This document shows positions 9,401 to 15,709 of a stretch of 21,819 nt of DNA, piece by piece. Within the stretch, counting starts at the first letter, position 1. Every line of letters begins with the position of its first letter. Source of the stretch: Planctomycetota bacterium (lineage in GTDB: Bacteria > Planctomycetota > Phycisphaerae > Phycisphaerales > SM1A02); NCBI GenBank assembly GCA_027295435.1, contig JAPUKX010000043.1, forward strand, positions 1 through 21,819. Direction: 5' to 3'. Both the position numbers and the translations under genes were made by a program. Under the pieces are notes generated by a model that was not told where the DNA came from, searched no databases, and saw only the letters and a program-made list of their open reading frames with translations.

Positions 9401-10271
9401 GGAGCTTCTCGATTCGACTCTGAACACCCTTGGCGATGATCGTGTTGGTTCGCTCATCGAAGGAGATGTTGAGCCCCGGCATAGACTGCTCCTCCACCTT
9501 GACCTGCTTGCCCTTGGGATCGGTGATGTACTTCTCGACCTTGCGGCTCAGCAGCGCCTTGAGCGGCTCCATCAGGTCCTTTGCCTTGGCGTGGCGAATG
9601 GCGAAGATCTCAATGGCATCCTCGGGGTCTTCACGGTCCAACTCATCCACAATCTTGAGCAGACGCCTGACCTGGGCGGCGGTCTCCGTGATCACCAACG
9701 AGTTCTGCTGCTCCATCGCCGTCAGCGAGCCGTACTCGGCAACCATCGCCGCAAGCTTCTCCGCCAGCGGTTTGGCCATTGCGATTTTCAGCGGGTAGAC
9801 GACGGTGATGATCTGGTTGGGGATAATTCCATCGGGCAGCTCGCCCACATAGGTTGGAATATCCTCGCGCTGCATCTGGGTGAGCTTTTGCAGGTACAGC
9901 ATCTCATCGCTGGCACGAAGCATCACGCCCTTGGCCTGGAGGATAATGTTGAGGACGCGAAGGGCCTCGGGCAACGTGTACGCCTTGGGGGCCAGGAAAT
10001 CCAACGTCCCCTGGGGCACATCCGCCTCTTTCACCACGGGCAGCCCGGTGCTCCGCGAGAAGAAGTCGAGCACCTGATCGAAAGTTGCGCCTTTGAAGTT
10101 GAACCGGATCATGTCCGGTGGATTGGCAGGCGGCGAATCGTCATCGCCCCGCACGGTTGCGGCCGGCTCCCCATTGTCGGGGGTCTGTGACCAAGCCGCC
10201 TGAGCCGTTGGGGCGAGCACGACGGCAAGCAATGCCGGGGCCACGAGGACACTCAATCTTTTGAGCCGCAT
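1..10271 (-). CDS. gspD: Giant type II secretion secretin (GspD-like), 3' end beyond the window
   Basis: This gene encodes the outer-membrane channel of the type II secretion system. The ATG at 10271 follows a GGAG ribosome site with a 9-nt spacer, 49 nt after the gspM stop. Residues 1-27 form a Sec signal peptide (MRLKRL, hydrophobic core, then AQA-A). An N0/STN-like domain (residues about 48-125) comes next, then about 37 secretin_N-type modules averaging 86 residues. The pore domain starts near plus position 405 (VDPPQVLIQVLLAEV) and continues with LSNPSVMAANN, ARIQVGENIG and DTGVILEV, all typical of GspD. The frame at the start codon, at the 35 module signatures I checked in register and in the pore domain is identical, so I see no frameshift. 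At 3,423 or more residues it is about five times the usual GspD length. The last pore strands and the stop lie off the left edge. The family call is firm; the substrate is unknown. Confidence 0.93.
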   Translation of the reverse strand, partial: MRLKRLSVLVAPALLAVVLAPTAQAAWSQTPDNGEPAATVRGDDDSPPANPPDMIRFNFKGATFDQVLDFFSRSTGLPVVKEADVPQGTLDFLAPKAYTLPEALRVLNIILQAKGVMLRASDEMLYLQKLTQMQREDIPTYVGELPDGIIPNQIITVVYPLKIAMAKPLAEKLAAMVAEYGSLTAMEQQNSLVITETAAQVRRLLKIVDELDREDPEDAIEIFAIRHAKAKDLMEPLKALLSRKVEKYITDPKGKQVKVEEQSMPGLNISFDERTNTIIAKGVQSRIEKLRETIALLDVPAAESGRSVRAFSLSRLAPQDAAEKLTQLYAKLPEDQQPTIMPLDELGKVMLVGTESAIAEAASLLREIDGAAAEPAEPQRTIAVVDVEYADPDAITATVRSLLNDRQRAATKLLRGPDGKSLIVSGLINDVETVKTLVSVLDGPQETADLTIETFTPVSADPTVLAQTVRRIIESSRSGGRRSTLQLIAEPRAGAIVVIGTQAETQQAVDLLVQWDESTKTPPSMDLQLIVMRHSDAAVVARAANAMLQDRARWPKTLLAADRAGLTVSQPTVTADAAGNRVLISAASELMPIAAQLISQLDQPRGEAEAVDVRIFSLVQADATEVANALRSAMDVKAAHQPGRPRAAVSAEPSSNSLIVTATPTQLQHIESIIAGLDSTGPVDQLQVRTVFLRHARAESVAPVVEQLLAREELIDVNSLPSWARLGYLQVQQQRRESVPTVRVAADAKLNAVVIAAPAALLNVAEQMVAQLDVDPAEVGGAVKRSVGVLVVRNADASELATNLEAIFAEDTQLDATPTIRVDSASNSLLVLATEAQFETIRQLVGQIDRATIVTSRQMRMLPIDRSKASAEDLARTLQRLLDRGPAVEIISIDQLLHRRQPTEEEEEESPEPSSALPRPPQGVWSSIVVMTFAVVGDEEVEAQDDADDPDTSSGITIAVDPATNSLILVGPPRAIDRVADLARQLVEQIPAAPGKIRYIGLPLGADAQATARLVGQTLSQMTPPGGRRGDLRRRAAVISDQVNNALIVVCNDSDFEIVGDLIAAISQPPMTEQIVVKVYSLEKITADRAAASVRRMLDPGAPTRGGQAQRTRDLKIKLLLEEKSIEAVFDPDRVRVAGDPQTNTLIVMGPPEAIAFVDQVIELLDQAPLSVQTTLKLYPLQHAKAGELSATLRNVFRTRFFSMRSELGPGAIQPEFAADERTNTLLVTAAPEQLAEVDALLEQLDRKLGEDHYPLRMIELAAAQPQEAANILNRVVIGSDQARRATTLIVPDDATGVLLVRATEEVMAEIDEVLKEIDRRPTSEFKVRTIVLERADANAVASALQRLYDDRAKIASAGRGRREQARRVSIIGDANSNTLLVAASDEDFDEITQLVEQFDTPAASQMLSFRVFELRHAKATEIEDTVQNLVSDLTWNQGPFFFFSSRFRAPQRRSQGTVAVRADARLNALIVTGEGDKFEVVEKLIEILDAPQPQGEQRLVKLYQLKHADVNIVADVIRETYTDTTRSRRWWEPPDPTEIKVRTDERSKVLLVFGSVKQHDEIGQLIASIDEQVAPADQSIAVLPVEFAQAQELAQTLKGFLRDRARATGAAPPTATIAASRSANTLIVSADADDLATIRDLLARLDQPDVSGGRVIEIVALAEGDAAEIARIVRQQFGRRGGQGVVVTPDVRTNSLIINSPQEQFAQTKALIERLDSPSANDETMIRTYTLKGARAEEAVRILTETLQLDERGETSGITIGLEDSEAPAVEVRAKIVADRRSNSLVITATRESFPVLEALIAQLDEVPAASPVEYRIIPLKHALAQDVSYTLRQFMRGRDDARLEPRIDYHRLENQLIIAATADQFKQIERIVAEMDQPSQKHRITDFVPLQFAQAEQVQEALSVFYGPLAYEADTPGKLNARIVADPATNSLVITADEAEWESIRALLSKLDSEEYDASLQLRVIPLIYADARSVAGAINDAFAAQLPRGPSSGVEPGSRRISQDDERREAPLPTVLVEAEEWVRASAEPLTNSLIVSASRSNIRKIEQIIEQLDVADYAKLPAPKLILVTAGSPQQLAESLTQIYEQTAGDRGRKSLRIVADAASNTIIVRAEDDEFRQIKALAEALQTEASQQGVSVHVLKLKSAPAARIASAITEAFAAKAGQAELPLSIQVDPAGNSLVIACTAAIFAEIETTVRQLDGLMPPAGHSIFIIELENISPDAAKSVIETIGLDKPQPADSVSRLVSEPIKVAVLRGRRAIVVVANPVDREVIVGLLKAIDAEPELAEAQVRVIRLRNAQAAALAQIINQMLSPADQQANTALARAVQEQVRRLSVRRDGLGEGDLRLDLTMPIRVIADASLNALVISSTADNIDALAEIVELFDQLPITDAVTVQLFPLQNIAADQFARIVGDMFAQGKKLGGVPGSQVRGVPGGMVGRALLDEIAISVDGRTNTVIVAGKEDAVALVEVLSKRLDSDVATGWVEPRIVPLRYADASDLAETLQAILVDGTASLPQASPIQRQVARLRMARMKENGGQVLESDVFQPMTRLVIRPEPKLGALILVGTPMNLEVVTELVKMLDVEAAAPGAVVRIYPINHASATRLATTITRLFDQQVQSGAIRADDRVIAQADERTNALVVATSPRSFVVLERLLETLDAELAPQLGEIRRIELKNASATRLASVIQQLMDARLERLREVEPETADLERTTIVADLRTNSLVIAAGHGSYEVILRLAQELDASTLMDDALIEVLTMSSGNVERIAETINTIMARRYADLPAELRQSQQPLVLTDLRSNSLLVAANPEDMASIRGLVVRLEAAPVNPAVGLHVIALDTMRAELLAPRLQQLMRQRQQSLGAASTPSDRVSIEPDTASNSLIVAASSENLQAIRDLIGALTKAEAGAVGGGQVELIQLASSRAVDIVDLLGEMYVDEANRARGPNTVRVMADERLNAVLVNAPPADVGAIKHLVAQLDGARPAVVVEIKYIPLTSANALETVSLIQNVLSGRGIGARRGAKQAIVLKYLREVAVEQSDETGDRVTEMEVSAAIRESITLTPDLRTNTVIVSAPAAAMEMIERMIRDMDASSTGAQNIRIFKLQNADALAMAEILTDLFNLSRQGNLLVLRPRESTITEDEAGVEPGQAGTYAGLETTELTAVPDERQQLSITVDSRTNSLLVSGTPNYLDLVAQVVAELDSLEANEREVFVYQLRNAVAGEIARVISDFVEQEQRKLIGTFSVDQIGSAARLMEREITIVGDDNSNTVLVSASPRYMQRVRDMIAELDVDPPQVLIQVLLAEVTLDTTDEWGFDASFEAGPYRGDQLLVSGASALSSAFVSSLGVPNISVATSDFNLLLRALESQGRLQVLSNPSVMAANNQTARIQVGENIGRPTGTIITLGGVQQTLVEFIDTGVILEV
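430..9780 (-). repeat. Array of about 37 secretin N-domain modules inside gspD
   Basis: This is a protein-level tandem repeat. Each module carries a beta-strand signature of the form D-x-x-[TS]-N-[ST]-L-[LIV]-[IV], followed by a helix ending in a pattern such as I-x-x-L-[DE]. The signature codon starts at plus positions 9702, 9444, 9228, 9012, 8790, 8532, 8304, 8019, 7791, 7377, 7137, 6840, 6600, 6381, 6138, 5868, 5625, 5397, 5187, 4920, 4704, 4476, 4167, 3945, 3726, 3483, 3174, 2898, 2580, 2349, 2103, 1866, 1629, 1398, 1068, 732 and 468. The position given for module 5 (8790) is approximate. Spacings run from 210 to 414 nt with a mean near 257. Copies are well diverged in DNA; only short words encoding the signature recur. 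Counting was by eye and could be off by one or two. Confidence 0.88.
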
Positions 10272-10320
10272 TCTCCAAATCTCCACGATATGGGTTATCA
10301 ATCCGAGTGAGGGCGAGACC

Positions 10321-11274
10321 TTAGTTCCCCAGGGAAGCCTTGGCGACAAGACGGTGGCCAACAGAAACCGTGAAATGCTCATCATTCAGTCGAAACTCGG
10401 CCACTTCGCCGGTGGCCGCCACCAGCACCAGCTCCTGCAAGGTTTCACCGACAGCAAGCCGTCGGGATTCACCTGAATCGCGGTTCAACAACCAAACCTC
10501 AGCGCCATCGGGCCCCAATGCCACACCGGTGAGGAACCATTGGGCATATGGGAACGTCGGCCGGACGGCCGGGATGATGCCACCCGGCGAGACCGCCGGC
10601 ACCGGCAAGGGGGGAATGCGGAACGGGTTACGGGCAATCAACCCCGCATAGCGGTCGAATCCCGTTGAGTCGTAGCCTCCACTGACAAGCTCCCGTGGCA
10701 CTTGGCCGGGCAGGTACAGCGTGAGCAGCCGCAGCGACACCTCGAAGCGCTGGCCGTTGTCCTTCGGCTCCAGCCGGACCTGGTGGATGCGCTTCAGCCA
10801 GGGCTCCTCCCGTACGCGGTGCACAAGTTGCAACACCTGCTCGAACTCTGCCTGACCGGAGATCCACGCCTCGACCTCGACGAAGTCGGTTTCGTCGCGC
10901 AACGCCCGCTGGCCACGGAGGCGAAACTGGCTCTTGGCCGGCGATTGGAGGTTTCTGGCCCGCCCGGTCCCCACCGTCAACCCCGCCATCCCGATCTCCT
11001 CGCCGATACGGTTCAACCGACTGCGGAGCTGGTGATCAACCGTCTCAAGATCACCGCCCATCGAGCCGTCCGCATAGCGCCCAAGCGCCTCGGCAACACG
11101 AGTCTGGTCTTCGACCCCCGCTTCATACCGCTGAATATTGCTTGTCAACTGACCGATGCGCTGCTTGAGCGCCGCACGTTGATTGAGATAGATGCCGTCC
11201 AACGACGACCAGCCCAGCCAGCCGAGAGCAGCCAGGGCCGCCGCCATGAGCATTGCGATGCCCCAACGTCTCAT
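10321..11274 (-). CDS. gspM: GspM/PilO-like protein with a C-terminal GspC/PilP-like homology region
   Basis: This is an inner-membrane platform component of 317 residues. Residues 6-24 form one transmembrane helix after a short basic start (MRRWG), and residues 30-65 look like a coiled coil. Residues about 115-190 resemble the ferredoxin-like fold of GspM/PilO, with a VEVEAWISGQAEFEQVLQL stretch and a final LRLLTLYL strand. A Pro-rich linker starting ARNPFRIPPLP (residues 214-224) leads to residues about 243-310. That part, with FLTGVAL, GAEVWLLN, RRLAVGETL and FTVSVGHRL, resembles the HR domain of GspC/PilP that contacts the secretin N0 domain. The ATG overlaps the gspL stop by 4 nt. The membrane topology is clear; the HR assignment is inferred from pattern only. 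No separate gspC is present nearby, which fits a fusion. Confidence 0.75.
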   Translation of the reverse strand: MRRWGIAMLMAAALAALGWLGWSSLDGIYLNQRAALKQRIGQLTSNIQRYEAGVEDQTRVAEALGRYADGSMGGDLETVDHQLRSRLNRIGEEIGMAGLTVGTGRARNLQSPAKSQFRLRGQRALRDETDFVEVEAWISGQAEFEQVLQLVHRVREEPWLKRIHQVRLEPKDNGQRFEVSLRLLTLYLPGQVPRELVSGGYDSTGFDRYAGLIARNPFRIPPLPVPAVSPGGIIPAVRPTFPYAQWFLTGVALGPDGAEVWLLNRDSGESRRLAVGETLQELVLVAATGEVAEFRLNDEHFTVSVGHRLVAKASLGN

Positions 11275-12851
11275 TGGGTGCGCTCCGTGAGCGCGGTCCG
11301 TCGAGGGGCAGGGATGGTGGTGCTCTGCACATCCGCGCGCTGCCGATCCGACGGCCCAGCGGCGACGGGCTCGCCGGCCGTGGTGCGAAGGTGATAGCTG
11401 AACGCATACGACAGGCGACGACCGCTGCGGGCATCCGGTCCCGCGGTGGTGATTTGATAAGCCTCCGCGTCAACCAAGGCCCCGCGGAACGCATCAGCGG
11501 TCGCGCGGTCTGCGGCTTCGCCTTGCAGAACGATGGTCATCTGGGGCTCGACGTGCCAGCGCTTCGCCTTACGGTCAAACTTCACGCCGCGAGACGTCAA
11601 TGAGCCGGTCCAGCTATCCAACACAAGGTCCTGCGTCGGTGGCGCGATGTCAACGATGTAGGCGAGATGATCAAGCCAATTCGCATCGACCGCCTCCCAC
11701 TGCTTCAGATGCGCGAGCTTGTAAAGGTCGCGGCCGTAGCGAGCATACAGGGGGCGCAAGCTGTCGCTGCGGGCTTCGAGCTTTGCGACGGTATCGCTAA
11801 GGGTGGCCAGGTTGCGTCTGGCCAACGTCCAACCGCCGACGATCAGCACGATGACCAATCCGACCGCGGCGAGGATGCGTTGCCGTTTACGAGCGGAGAC
11901 ATCTGGCGCCTTGCGCGGCCGGGCAAAGTCGATCGACTCCACGCCGAGGTTCTGTTCCAGCAGCAGTCCCGCCAGGGGCCACATGCTATCCATGTCTTGA
12001 CCGACCAGATCAACCAACGGATGCTCTTTGAGCACCTCCGCCTGGACCTTGAGCATGTCACCAATCAACCTTGCCGCCTGCTCGCTCACCTGGAGATTCC
12101 CCATCACAACCGCACGGCGGACATCACTGTCCGCGTCCTCGGCCTCGACGATGCGATAGCTCATCCAGGTGCGACGCGCCTCGGTGACCACGGCGTCGGC
12201 CAGGCGAGCGGGGTCGTCGAGCGGCGGCAGTTGGGCGGCGCGTGAGAAGCGGATCACCCCGTCCACAACAACGATGAACTCCACCGCATCAGCGGCGATG
12301 TCCACCACCAGAACGCCGCCTGCACCGATTCCGTCGGAAGATTCGGCAAGGCTACCCAGCAAGGCTGCGGATCCCATGCTTCGCAGCGCGATTCGCTCGA
12401 CGCGCAGCCCCGCACCTTTGGCGATCTGCTGTACATGCGTAAGTACGGTCTGTGGCACGGCCACCGCGAGCACCGTGGTGGAGCTCGTCGTGCGATCGAC
12501 GGTCACGAAGTCGATCACGGCGTGGTCGTCATCGAAGGGCAAGTTCCGCCGCAACGCCAGCCTGGTCATCTCAGGCAGCTCAGATTGTTCGCTCGTCGGC
12601 AACGAGAGTCGCTTCAGCGCGACGTGCTCCCGCGCGATCTCGATCGTCGCTTTGGTCCTGGGGAAGCCGGCCTTGGCCAATTGCAGCCCGGCCCAAGCGC
12701 CGTAGGCCTTCGCCTCATCGATGTAGAGACCGTCCGGCACGGCCTCTACCAAGGCCCGCTTGACCCGGAGTCCGTTTCGGCTCCGGGCGACCTGCACCGC
12801 TTGAAGTCGCCTGCGGCCGAGGTCGATCACGATCTCATTGCGTGCAGTCAT
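11271..12851 (-). CDS. gspL: GspL-like platform protein (PilM-type actin-like domain plus PilN-type domain)
   Basis: This 526-residue protein links the secretion ATPase to the periplasmic platform. Residues 5-310 form a cytoplasmic actin-like domain of the PilM/GspL type: NEIVIDLG at the first phosphate loop, a second LVVDIAADAVEFIVVVDG strand pair at 181-198, and VMGNL at 249. Residues 326-344 form a single transmembrane helix after a basic patch (ARKRQR). Residues 345-490 are periplasmic, with a coiled coil and a ferredoxin-like PilN-type domain. I chose the ATG at 12851 because GGAGG lies 9 nt upstream. The same frame stays open up to 13076, but that stretch is not protein-like and runs into gspK. 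The stop overlaps the gspM start by 4 nt. The C-terminal tail of about 35 residues is low complexity. Confidence 0.82.
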   Translation of the reverse strand: MTARNEIVIDLGRRRLQAVQVARSRNGLRVKRALVEAVPDGLYIDEAKAYGAWAGLQLAKAGFPRTKATIEIAREHVALKRLSLPTSEQSELPEMTRLALRRNLPFDDDHAVIDFVTVDRTTSSTTVLAVAVPQTVLTHVQQIAKGAGLRVERIALRSMGSAALLGSLAESSDGIGAGGVLVVDIAADAVEFIVVVDGVIRFSRAAQLPPLDDPARLADAVVTEARRTWMSYRIVEAEDADSDVRRAVVMGNLQVSEQAARLIGDMLKVQAEVLKEHPLVDLVGQDMDSMWPLAGLLLEQNLGVESIDFARPRKAPDVSARKRQRILAAVGLVIVLIVGGWTLARRNLATLSDTVAKLEARSDSLRPLYARYGRDLYKLAHLKQWEAVDANWLDHLAYIVDIAPPTQDLVLDSWTGSLTSRGVKFDRKAKRWHVEPQMTIVLQGEAADRATADAFRGALVDAEAYQITTAGPDARSGRRLSYAFSYHLRTTAGEPVAAGPSDRQRADVQSTTIPAPRRTALTERTQ

Positions 12852-12918
12852 GATGCCCGTCCTCCACCGTTCGCCATTCGTACGCGCCGCAACTTCTTCA
12901 CCGAGAAAGGGAAACGCG

Positions 12919-14379
12919 TCACCCTCCGCCGATCCACCGCCCGATCCTCCTTCTGCCTGGCTTAGCTGATGATGTTGGCGTGACGGTAACGTCGTCTTCG
13001 AACGGGCCACTATCCGCCCCTGCCCCAGCAGTGGCCACGGCATCGTAATCAGACGGTTCATTATCAGTGGCGGCAAATCGCCGCGATGACTCGACGTGAT
13101 CCAGCGACGCGTTGACCGCGAGCACGGCCGTCGTTTGCAACAATGTGATATCGCGCAGAAAGGCGACGCGCGGCCGTGGGGCCGAAAGGTCGATCACTGC
13201 TTCGTAGATGACTGCTCCGGCCGGTGGATCATCCGGCGAGTCAGCACCCACCTCCCCCGCTGCGAGTCGCACGCGATAGGTCCAGCTGCGGGTGGTGATT
13301 CGCCCGGCCAGCTCGTCGTAGGCCTCCGGCTGGACAATTACCTGGATGGCCAGCCAGGCGATGGTCGCCCGCTGCTGTGCGGGCAGGTCGTCGCGCAACT
13401 CGACGATCCGGGCGGCCTGCTCGGGTTCCAGACCAGGCAGCGCCACCAGGGCCTCATACGGAGCCGTGTTGACGTCCAGCCGGCCGAAGTGGAATTCGCC
13501 GGCTTCGGCGGTGAACGCGTCGATAATCTGGGGCCAATCCTCCGGAGGCACATCAAAGAATCGCAGAACCTGGAAGAGCTTCGCTTCCGTGTCGAAGGTG
13601 GTTCCACCTTCGAGCATCCGCTGAAGTACCTCACTCGCCTCGCGGTCGAAGCGCGCTTCAATGCGCCGAGCGAGTTCCTGCGACCATTGGACGTTGAGGT
13701 TGATCCGCCGCGTTGTGTCTTGCTGTATGGCCGGCTCGAATCCGTACACCGTCACCACATCACCAAGCCCCCGCGGCCCATTGCCAACAATCCCCGCGGA
13801 GAGACGCTCGGTAACACCATGGTCCCCGAGCGTCGCGTCATCCATGACGGTCAGCTCTTCAATGGGGCCGTACAGGGTTTCCGGGGACAGGCCGGGCACG
13901 CGCAGCAACTCACCGACAGACTGGTACGGCCGGCCGAGCGGTTCGTCGCGATACTCAATCACGGTCCGGGCCAGCGGCTCCTCAATCCGACCCGTCGCGG
14001 TGAGCATCTGGGCATCGACATGGTTGAGGTCAAGCTTGCCGGCTTCCGGAACGAGCCGCCCGCCGTCCGGACCAAGTGGAAGTAACCAGACCACCCCGAG
14101 CCGCGATCCGGCCTCGTAAATGACGTAGCGCTCATCAAGGCGGGGCATGCGACCGTCGAGGATCACCGACCGCTGCTCGTTGAGGCGGCTCACGACCGCC
14201 TGGACGCCCGACCAGGCCAGAGCCCTGGACTGCGCCGCATCAGCGGTGCCGGCGCTCCCGGCAATCTCTGCTTGGGCCATGAACAGCAGGCTCGTGGCCA
14301 GCAGCAACGCACCGCCCATCACCACCAGGACGGTGATCAGGACAAACCCACGATCAGAGTAGCCGTGAATCGAGTTCAT
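12919..14379 (-). CDS. gspK: GspK-like minor pseudopilin
   Basis: This is the largest pseudopilin, expected at the tip of the T2SS pseudopilus. The leader ends in SDRG, and the mature N terminus is FVLIT followed by a hydrophobic helix (residues 12-33). Thr stands at +5 where other pilins have Glu, which is the known hallmark of GspK. The globular part has two helix-hairpin-helix-like stretches. One runs from LDLNHVDAQMLTATG through VGELLRVPGLSPETL; the other contains LDVNTAPYEALVALPGL. Both are standard in the T2SSK family. At 486 residues it is longer than the usual 320 or so, because of inserted sequence and an acidic, low-complexity C-terminal tail ending in basic residues. The ATG overlaps the gspJ stop by 4 nt, and a 67-nt gap separates it from gspL. 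Confidence 0.85.
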   Translation of the reverse strand: MNSIHGYSDRGFVLITVLVVMGGALLLATSLLFMAQAEIAGSAGTADAAQSRALAWSGVQAVVSRLNEQRSVILDGRMPRLDERYVIYEAGSRLGVVWLLPLGPDGGRLVPEAGKLDLNHVDAQMLTATGRIEEPLARTVIEYRDEPLGRPYQSVGELLRVPGLSPETLYGPIEELTVMDDATLGDHGVTERLSAGIVGNGPRGLGDVVTVYGFEPAIQQDTTRRINLNVQWSQELARRIEARFDREASEVLQRMLEGGTTFDTEAKLFQVLRFFDVPPEDWPQIIDAFTAEAGEFHFGRLDVNTAPYEALVALPGLEPEQAARIVELRDDLPAQQRATIAWLAIQVIVQPEAYDELAGRITTRSWTYRVRLAAGEVGADSPDDPPAGAVIYEAVIDLSAPRPRVAFLRDITLLQTTAVLAVNASLDHVESSRRFAATDNEPSDYDAVATAGAGADSGPFEDDVTVTPTSSAKPGRRRIGRWIGGG

Positions 14380-15197
14380 GGTGCTTCTGTCGATGCCCCC
14401 TCGCTGAAGGACTGCCCGCCATCAGACGATTGTCCATCGTCGGACGATGCATCAGGAACGATGATCACGCGAATGTGATCGGGCTGGGGCTCATCAAACA
14501 AATCCAGATCGCTGCGTCGAGCATAGGCCTGCTCGTCGAACCCGGCCGCGGTATTGAAGGTCAACCGATCGCCGGCGGCCGCATCCACCGGCTCATCGTT
14601 GGGCGGCAGCGGTGTTGTCTGATCTCCAGGCCAAGCATCGAACCACACTGCGATCTCGACGGCCTGCGGCAGACGATCAGCTGAGAGGCTATCAAACGAG
14701 TCCCGCCAGGTCGTGGCGTCGAGGTAGCGAAACCGCACCTTGTGCACCGGGCCTCCGACGGCAACAAACCTGGTCGAGCCCGATTCCCCATCACCCAGCG
14801 GCCCGCGCCTGGCTTCGACGAGTCCGCTGAGCCCGTTGAAGCGATACTCGGCCAACTGAAGATCACCGAACACCGCCGGGTCCTCGGCGCCGCGCTCGGC
14901 CAGGCTCGCGGCCACCGCACGGGCCATGATTCGCAGCTGCGTCGCATCGCCTTTGACCCCGGGCCCGGAAGCCTGATCGCCAACCACACAGCAAAGTAGA
15001 TCGGCCTCGACTCGCTCGATCAGCGTGGTTGCCGCAAGCTGCTTTGCTGCGAAGTCCAACGCCCGTGCTCGCGACGAGAGCAGATCGAACACGAAGGCGA
15101 ACATTGATCCGACAAGCGCCATGACCAGCGCAATGGCGATCACCATCTCCAGCAGGGTGAACGCTCGGCGGTGCACACGCGGCGTCTGCAGTCTCAC
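14376..15197 (-). CDS. gspJ: GspJ-like minor pseudopilin
   Basis: This 273-residue protein has a prepilin leader ending HRRA. The mature start is FTLLEMVIAIAL with Glu at +5, followed by a long hydrophobic helix to about residue 36. The position before cleavage is Ala (residue 12), not the usual Gly. The rest fits the GspJ family in length and pattern: an early helix with LIERVEADL, then beta-rich sequence with VHKVRFRYLDATTWRDSFDS and a PQAVEIAVWFD strand, which corresponds to the 'lP-aV-v-l' motif of GspJ. It starts with GTG, overlapping the gspI stop as GTGA, and overlaps gspK by 4 nt downstream. In the GspI-J-K tip complex it would bridge GspI and GspK. Confidence 0.83.
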   Translation of the reverse strand: MRLQTPRVHRRAFTLLEMVIAIALVMALVGSMFAFVFDLLSSRARALDFAAKQLAATTLIERVEADLLCCVVGDQASGPGVKGDATQLRIMARAVAASLAERGAEDPAVFGDLQLAEYRFNGLSGLVEARRGPLGDGESGSTRFVAVGGPVHKVRFRYLDATTWRDSFDSLSADRLPQAVEIAVWFDAWPGDQTTPLPPNDEPVDAAAGDRLTFNTAAGFDEQAYARRSDLDLFDEPQPDHIRVIIVPDASSDDGQSSDGGQSFSEGASTEAP

Positions 15198-15709
15198 GTG
15201 CCGGCCTCCGGTAGTCCCCGAAGCAGGTCATCCTCCTGGTACGCTTCGACGTCCACCTCACGTAGCGGCACAAGCTGGCGAAGTGTGTAGCTGATCCCAT
15301 CGGAATCAGCCGCTGCAGGGGCCTCGCCGGGGCTCTCATTGACGGTGAGTTCAACCAGAAGCAGCCCGGCGAAAACTGTGCGAGACGTCCTGACCTCGAA
15401 GCTCCATCGCGGCCTGCGGTCCAAGCGATCAAACTCATCGGCCGCCTCATGCGATCCGACCGCTCCCGACCACTCGCCGCGAAGATCGCCCAGCGTGATC
15501 AGCCCCACTTCCAGCTCGGCGAGCTTTGATCGAGCCAAATCGACCGCGACCTGGCGTCGCTTGGCCCGATCTAATGCACCGAAGAGGGACTTCGTAGCGC
15601 CCAGGCAAAATGCAGCCGAGCCCACAAACAGCGCGATCGACAGCATCACCTCGAAGAGAATCGCCGCTCGACGCGATGATGCATGAATCCGGGGGCGGGC
15701 TTGGCTCAC
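15194..15709 (-). CDS. gspI: GspI-like minor pseudopilin
   Basis: This 171-residue protein has a basic leader ending SSRRA. The mature sequence is AILFEVMLSIALF with Glu at +5, then a hydrophobic helix. The cleavage site is Ala-Ala (residues 15/16) in place of Gly-Phe or Gly-Met, which is divergent for the family. A short helix containing LARSKLAELEVG follows, corresponding to the GspI pattern 'A---A-nqlae'. The beta-rich rest includes WSFEVRTS and LLLVELTV. The start is GTG at 15709, overlapping the gspH stop as GTGA. The stop overlaps gspJ by 4 nt. The assignment to GspI rests on size, the leader helix and its place between gspH and gspJ. Confidence 0.78.
   Translation of the reverse strand: MSQARPRIHASSRRAAILFEVMLSIALFVGSAAFCLGATKSLFGALDRAKRRQVAVDLARSKLAELEVGLITLGDLRGEWSGAVGSHEAADEFDRLDRRPRWSFEVRTSRTVFAGLLLVELTVNESPGEAPAAADSDGISYTLRQLVPLREVDVEAYQEDDLLRGLPEAGT

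Noticed and set aside
460..9710. Regularly spaced CTGTTGGTG-like words that could suggest a CRISPR array or operator array
   Set aside because: Spacing varies from 210 to 414 nt and is always a multiple of three. The words encode the TNSL motif in frame, so they reflect protein repeats.
12852..13076. N-terminal extension of gspL by 75 codons
   Set aside because: The added residues are not family-like and part of them overlaps gspK. A GGAGG site with good spacing supports the start at 12851.
13096..14085. A 329-codon plus-strand open frame
   Set aside because: It lies fully antisense to gspK, whose helix-hairpin-helix motifs and pilin leader are convincing.
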